Under the pieces are notes generated by a model. That model saw only the letters and a program-made list of their open reading frames with translations, was not told the origin of the DNA and did not search any database. The position numbers and the translations under genes were made by a program. Shown here in pieces: positions 60,187 to 64,000 of a stretch of 64,000 bases of DNA. The stretch comes from Rothia aerolata (GTDB lineage: Bacteria > Actinomycetota > Actinomycetes > Actinomycetales > Micrococcaceae), in contig NZ_BMDC01000001.1 in the NCBI RefSeq assembly GCF_014635585.1, positions 1,216,139-1,280,138 on the forward strand. The letters run 5' to 3'. Within the stretch, counting starts at the first letter, position 1, and each line of letters begins with the position of its first letter.

Positions 60187-60975
60187 GTGACCGACCGTTC
60201 GGCAAAGATTGAGACGCTCGGCAATGCGCTGTTTGAGGCAACCGAGAGCAGGAAGCCCATTGCGCCCATTCGAGAGCAGCTAGAAGATACAACCCTCAAC
60301 GATGCCTACGCTATTCAGACCGTGCAGCTCAACCGTCACCTGGCGGCCGGCCGCAAGCTGGCAGGGCACAAGATTGGCCTCACCTCTTTCGCCATGCAGA
60401 AGCAACTGGGCGTAGACTCCCCCGATTTCGGCTTCTTCCTCGACAACATGGTCTACGAGGCAGGAGCTACCGTGCCCACCAGCGGCTTTATCGCGCCCAA
60501 GGTTGAACCCGAGCTCGCCTTCAAGCTCTCCAAAGACCTCACCGGCCCCGACGTAACCGTTGCAGACGTGCTGGAAGCAACCGAAGCGGTCTACCCCGCT
60601 ATCGAAATCATTGATTCCCGGGTGGAGGACTGGAACATCAAACTGGTGGATACCGTAGCCGATAACGCCTCCTGCGGCGCAATCGTGCTGGGAGCCGAAC
60701 CGATCGCCGTCCCCTTTGAAAAACTCACCGAAGTCCCCTGCACCCTACGCATCAACGGGGAGGAGAAAGACTCGGGAACAGGCCGCGATGTGATGGGCAA
60801 CCCCGCAGAACCCCTTGCCTGGCTGGCGAACGTACTCTCTGAGCAGGGCGTGAGCCTCAAAGCTGGCCAGTTTGTGCTCACCGGTTCCTTCACCGGGGCT
60901 CTACCGGTGGTCTCGGGCGAGAAAATCACCGCCGACTACGGCGATTTGGGCAGCCTGGAAATTACCTTCGGCTAA
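60187..60975 (+). CDS. mhpD: 2-keto-4-pentenoate hydratase
   Basis: 262 residues, GTG start. Hydrates 2-hydroxypenta-2,4-dienoate to 4-hydroxy-2-oxovalerate. The fold is shown by AGHKIGLTSFAMQKQLGVDSPDFGFFLDNMV, KVEPELAFKLSKDL (metal-binding E-x-E), AIEIIDSRVEDWNIKLVDTVADNASCGAIVLG and LSEQGVSLKAGQFVLTGSFTGALPV. Alone on the plus strand, convergent with mhpE. The ring-cleavage genes that would supply its substrate are not in the window. Confidence 0.92.
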   Translation: MTDRSAKIETLGNALFEATESRKPIAPIREQLEDTTLNDAYAIQTVQLNRHLAAGRKLAGHKIGLTSFAMQKQLGVDSPDFGFFLDNMVYEAGATVPTSGFIAPKVEPELAFKLSKDLTGPDVTVADVLEATEAVYPAIEIIDSRVEDWNIKLVDTVADNASCGAIVLGAEPIAVPFEKLTEVPCTLRINGEEKDSGTGRDVMGNPAEPLAWLANVLSEQGVSLKAGQFVLTGSFTGALPVVSGEKITADYGDLGSLEITFG

Positions 60976-60984
60976 GGCCCCTTT

Positions 60985-61046
60985 CGGTACACTTTGAGGG
61001 CGGGAGTACACATGTATGTGTGTACTCCCGCCCTCAAAGTGTACCG
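60985..61046. repeat. Bipartite GTACA hairpin, copy 3
   Basis: A 62-base perfect palindrome: CGGTACACTTTGAGGG..., inner GGGAGTACACA on the left, TGTGTACTCCC and ...CCCTCAAAGTGTACCG on the right, 28-base stem. It lies 9 bases after mhpD and 17 bases from the mhpE stop, so it is well placed as a two-way terminator. Same ends as the elements at 27895 and 47403 with a different, compensated middle. Confidence 0.85.
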
Positions 61047-61063
61047 AGCGAATCTGCTACTGA

Positions 61064-62113
61064 CTAGCCGTTCGCCATCTCCTTCTTCAGCGCCACCGCC
61101 ACATCAATAATCATGTCTTCCTGGCCACCCACCAGCTTGCGGGCGCCAATCTCTTCAAGAATCAGGTGGGCGGGAACACCGTAGCGCTCAGCGGCTCGCT
61201 CGGCGTGAATCAGGAAGGAGTTGTAAACGCCTGCCTTGCCCTGAACAATCGAGGAGCGGTCCATGAGCGGAATGCGGGTCATAATCGGCTTGACGACGTC
61301 CTCGGCGGCGTCCAGCAGCTTAGGAACATCCACGTCAGCCTTAATATCCTGTCGCTCAAAAACAGCCGCCAGCACCTCGGTGGGTGAGTTACCGGCGCCA
61401 GCGCCCAGGGCAGCCAGGGTACCGTCAATCTGGCGGGCACCTGCGCGCACCGCCAGCACCGAGTTAGCAACGCCAAAGGAAAGGTTCTGGTGGCCGTGAT
61501 AGCCCACCTGAGCGTCGTCACCGAGTTCCTGCACCAGGGCATCAACCCGGTCTGATACATCCTCAAGAATCAGGTGGCCGGCGGAATCCACCACGTAAAC
61601 GCACTGGCAACCCGCATCAGCCATAATCCGAGCCTGTTCTGCCAGCCCCTGCGGAGTGTTCATGTGGGAGAGCATCAAGAAGCCCACGGTCTCAAAACCC
61701 ATCTCACGGGCAGCCTGGAAGTGCTGAATCGAGATGTCTGCCTCGGTGGAGTGGGTGGCAATACGAATCACCTCAGCTCCGCGCTCACGCGCCTCCTTCA
61801 TCTCGTGCAGGGTGCCCAGACCGGGCAGCATCAGGCAGGCAATCTTGGCGTTTTTCGCCTCATCCACCGCCGCCGAAATCAGATCCATCTCGTTGGTGCC
61901 CGAGAAGCCGTAATTGAAGGAGGAACCCGCCAGACCGTCGCCGTGGGTCACCTCAATGACCTCCACCCGAGCGTCGTCCAGGGCGCGGACGACGTCGCGC
62001 ACGTTCTGCTCGGTGAACTGGTGGGAGACGGCGTGGGAGCCGTCGCGCAGGGTGGTGTCAGTCAGGCGGACTTCGTAGGGGCCGCCGGGGTGGTGGGGAA
62101 GTACCTGTACCAT
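61064..62113 (-). CDS. mhpE: 4-hydroxy-2-oxovalerate aldolase
   Basis: 349 residues. Splits 4-hydroxy-2-oxovalerate to pyruvate and acetaldehyde. HMGL-like barrel: [22 protein letters not shown] with the metal-binding Asp, [29 protein letters not shown] with two metal-binding His, and the C-terminal communication domain [18 protein letters not shown]. It follows mhpF by 3 bases; the two enzymes form a complex that channels acetaldehyde. Confidence 0.95.
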   Translation of the reverse strand: MVQVLPHHPGGPYEVRLTDTTLRDGSHAVSHQFTEQNVRDVVRALDDARVEVIEVTHGDGLAGSSFNYGFSGTNEMDLISAAVDEAKNAKIACLMLPGLGTLHEMKEARERGAEVIRIATHSTEADISIQHFQAAREMGFETVGFLMLSHMNTPQGLAEQARIMADAGCQCVYVVDSAGHLILEDVSDRVDALVQELGDDAQVGYHGHQNLSFGVANSVLAVRAGARQIDGTLAALGAGAGNSPTEVLAAVFERQDIKADVDVPKLLDAAEDVVKPIMTRIPLMDRSSIVQGKAGVYNSFLIHAERAAERYGVPAHLILEEIGARKLVGGQEDMIIDVAVALKKEMANG

Positions 62114-62116
62114 GTC

Positions 62117-63067
62117 TTACTTACCTGCCTTTGCTTGGATTTTCTCAGCCATGATGTCTGCGGTGCGAGTTGCGGCCGAGGTGATGATGTCGAGGTTGCC
62201 CGCGTATTCGGGCAGGTAGTCTGCCGCGCCACGCACCTGAACCAGCATGGTCACGCGACCCCAGCCGCCCCAGCGCTCGTTCGCTTCGTCGAACTGGGGT
62301 TCAGCGGTGAGTTCGTAGCCGGGCACGTATTCCTGTACCTTGGCAACCATCTCTGCGATGGATTCCTTGATTTTCTCCTGGAGCTCGCCCGGGGCTGCCG
62401 CCTCAGCGGGCAGGGCACAGTAGACGGTGTTGCGCATCATCACCGGCGGCTCGGCGGGGTTGAGAATAATAATCGCCTTACCCTTCTGAGCACCGCCGAC
62501 CTTCTGCAGGGCCTCCGAGGTGGTTTCGGTGAACTCATCGATGTTGGCGCGGGTGCCGGGGCCAGCCGACTTGGAGGAAAGAGAAGCCACGATCTCGGCG
62601 TACTCAACATCTACGACCTTAGAGACGGCGGCCACCAGCGGGGTGGTTGCCTGGCCGCCGCAGGTAATCATGTTGACGTTCCAAATATCTTCAACAGAAT
62701 CCAGGTTCACCGGCGGGCAGATGTAGGGGCCCACCGCCGCCGGAGTCAGATCAATGGCGCGAATGCCCGCCTCTTTATAGCGGGGAGCGTTAGACTCGTG
62801 GGCCTTGGCAGAGGTAGCTTCAAACACGAAGTCAGGAAGCTCATCTTTGGGCAGGGAGAGCAACCAGTCCACGCCCTCGTGGCTGGCGGTCAGACCCAGC
62901 TTGGCAGCGCGCGCCAGACCGTCTGAGTTGGGGTCGATGCCAATCATGTACTTGGGGTTGATGAGCTTGGAGCGGCGCATCAGCTTGAACATGAGGTCGG
63001 AGCCGATATTGCCAGAGCCCACAATCGCCGCGGTGAAGGGGCGGGACTCCATTTCTTCGCGTGACAT
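62117..63067 (-). CDS. mhpF: Acetaldehyde dehydrogenase (acylating)
   Basis: 316 residues from the ATG at 63067, which has AAAGG six bases upstream; a GTG two codons earlier is less likely. Converts acetaldehyde, NAD and CoA to acetyl-CoA. NAD-binding [21 protein letters not shown], catalytic cysteine in [19 protein letters not shown], and [19 protein letters not shown]. First gene of mhpF-mhpE; the shared 17-base operator lies 29 bases upstream. Confidence 0.95.
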   Translation of the reverse strand: MSREEMESRPFTAAIVGSGNIGSDLMFKLMRRSKLINPKYMIGIDPNSDGLARAAKLGLTASHEGVDWLLSLPKDELPDFVFEATSAKAHESNAPRYKEAGIRAIDLTPAAVGPYICPPVNLDSVEDIWNVNMITCGGQATTPLVAAVSKVVDVEYAEIVASLSSKSAGPGTRANIDEFTETTSEALQKVGGAQKGKAIIILNPAEPPVMMRNTVYCALPAEAAAPGELQEKIKESIAEMVAKVQEYVPGYELTAEPQFDEANERWGGWGRVTMLVQVRGAADYLPEYAGNLDIITSAATRTADIMAEKIQAKAGK

Positions 63068-63096
63068 AAGCACCCTTTCTTGAGGTATCTGCTCGG

Positions 63097-63113
63097 CTGC
63101 TCAACGGTGAGAA
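63097..63113 (-). promoter_or_regulatory. Candidate IclR operator in front of mhpF
   Basis: On the minus strand this reads TTCTCACCGTTGAGCAG, identical over 17 bases to 60147-60163 in front of mhpD. Flanks differ between the two sites, so the conservation is specific. It ends 29 bases before the mhpF start. Confidence 0.65.
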
Positions 63114-63258
63114 GCCGGAGGTGGTGTCTGCCTCAAGATTAGGCGGGGCGAGAGCCCGGGCGCTCGCGGGTGTTCCGTTAGGTAGAACGGGAAAGGGATT
63201 TTAGTGGGGACGTCGCCGGTGGTGGTGCGTGCGGGAACGTGTGCAGGGTGCGTGTGGT

Positions 63259-63480
63259 GTGTCGGTCGGCCAACACCCTTAACGCCAGCCCCGAGCCAGT
63301 TGGCCGACCGACACCCCGCACGCAAACACTACTCACTCTGACCCCGGAAGATAAGCGAGAGCAAAAGAGAGATATCGCGCGATCAACTGGCATCGGGATG
63401 AAGCGACACGCGTGCGAGCGCGCGAGCACATGAGAGTGAGCGGAATCGCGAAGCGTGCGTTAAGGGTGTTGACGGGGCGG
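63259..63480. repeat. Structured repeat element, copy 2
   Basis: A hairpin GTGTCGGTCGGCCAAC (63259-63274) / GTTGGCCGACCGACAC (63299-63314) is followed, from about 63384, by the same core as in the element at 20641 (CAACTGGCATCGGGATG, then GTGCGAGC..GCGAGCACA, AATCGC, GCGTTAAGGG). CAACACCCTTAACGC (63271-63285) can also pair with GCGTTAAGGGTGTTG (about 63459-63473), enclosing the whole core. It fills the 438-base gap between mhpF and the last gene; no coding frame is convincing there. Confidence 0.7.
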
Positions 63481-63511
63481 CGTCCCTTTGGAGCGCATAA
63501 GCGCGAGGGTC

Positions 63512-64000
63512 TTACTTCTCGAGCTCACCCTCCACAGCGCCGTCCTCACTCTTCGAAGAGGACGGCGCCGTAGTACCTCGTCCTTCAAACTTGGGTGCGC
63601 GCGGGGTCAGGGAGAGGGAGTCGGGGAAGATTGCCGGAGCGGGGCCGAAGGCCTCGTTGGCAGATTCGATCACCTTCTTGCCCAGCGCCAGGTTGGCACC
63701 GCCGCCCACCACAGCACCGATGCCGAAGGGCAGGGCGCGGCCCAGCAGAGCGCCCGACTGGCGGGTGAGGAATCGCTTGATGAACATGTTGCGGATGGTG
63801 CGCTCGACCGAGAACATCTTGCCGTTCTTTTGGTCCTTGCCCATCATCAGACCCCACTTGTTAGAGATACCCGATGCCTTGGACGACTGCGCCAGCAGGG
63901 AGTTCATTAGAACCGAGCCGTCTTCGCCCAGCATAATACCCATTACCATGGTGCGGGCTGCCTCGGGGTTTTCTACGTGAACACCGTGCAGCTCGGCCAC
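63512..64000 (-). CDS. EcsC-family protein (partial, 5' end outside window)
   Basis: 162 residues are visible and the gene continues past the right edge. VAELHGVHVENPEAARTMVMGIMLGEDG, a Gly/Ala-rich segment GALLGRALPFGIGAVVGGGANLALGKKVIESANEAFGP and a polar tail (TAPSSSKSEDGAVEGELEK) fit the C-terminal half of EcsC-type proteins, whose role in most bacteria is unknown (Bacillus EcsC is linked to an ABC exporter). Downstream of the gene lies the repeat element. Confidence 0.75.
   Translation of the reverse strand: MAELHGVHVENPEAARTMVMGIMLGEDGSVLMNSLLAQSSKASGISNKWGLMMGKDQKNGKMFSVERTIRNMFIKRFLTRQSGALLGRALPFGIGAVVGGGANLALGKKVIESANEAFGPAPAIFPDSLSLTPRAPKFEGRGTTAPSSSKSEDGAVEGELEK

Overview
The window looks like a chromosomal segment of a high-G+C Gram-positive bacterium of the Micrococcaceae, most like Rothia. 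The basis is a lone groEL with a CIRCE operator, a DUF3263 / LytR_C / ung neighbourhood, FemX-type cell-wall branching, WXG100 proteins, a CPWA-type glutathionyl-hydroquinone-reductase-like enzyme, several leaderless promoters and an EntD/EntC-like pair. The genus is an inference from gene content; no rRNA or tRNA gene was seen.

Layout. 1-2.4 kb: end of a membrane protein, then an OmpR-type two-component system. 2.4-2.9 kb: three perfect DnaA boxes and a WXG100 gene. 3-11.5 kb: RNase HI fusion, GNAT, phosphopantetheinyl transferase and isochorismate synthase (convergent), TetR, rlmC, an MFS pump, and a MarR regulator divergent from a YhgE-like membrane protein. 11.6-17.9 kb: an A/T-richer island with a type III restriction-modification operon (mod-res plus a two-TM SLATT-like gene) and a broken IclR gene. 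It is bounded by truncated copies of the 3' ends of the two genes that stand intact just outside it (17.98-20.4 kb, a small membrane protein and groEL). 20.6-27.8 kb: repeat element, LytR_C protein, DUF3263, ung, two tandem ThrE-like exporters, FemX. 28-34 kb: ptsH, ptsI and the fructose PTS operon fruR-fruK-fruA. 34-43.6 kb: VanZ-like protein, two histidine phosphatases, HAD hydrolase, membrane protein, the methionine importer metQNI, acyl-CoA ligase, a 48-residue membrane protein. 43.8-47 kb: a NarL-type regulator with two membrane kinase-like genes. 46.9-47.8 kb: a 910-base gene-free region full of inverted repeats. 47.8-52.8 kb: a 2-oxoacid dehydrogenase operon and an HisC-like aminotransferase. 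53-59 kb: CPWA-type reductase, a probable type VII lipase effector with its W-x-G partner, a second cluster of three DnaA boxes, purB and a hypothetical gene. 59.3-63.1 kb: IclR regulator with mhpD, mhpE and mhpF. 63.1-64 kb: repeat element and the end of an EcsC-like gene.

How genes work together. ptsI/ptsH supply phosphate to FruA; FruK converts fructose-1-phosphate to fructose-1,6-bisphosphate; FruR sits at the head of the operon. MhpD, MhpE and MhpF convert 2-hydroxypentadienoate to pyruvate and acetyl-CoA, and a 17-base sequence shared in front of mhpD and mhpF is the best candidate for the operator of the adjacent IclR regulator. The EntD-like and EntC-like genes fit catecholate siderophore synthesis, although the rest of such a cluster is not here.

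The most notable non-gene content is (1) two clusters of three perfect DnaA boxes, each next to a WXG100-type gene and far from any replication gene, (2) at least three families of long, arm-covarying inverted repeats, and (3) the defence island with its truncated boundary copies.
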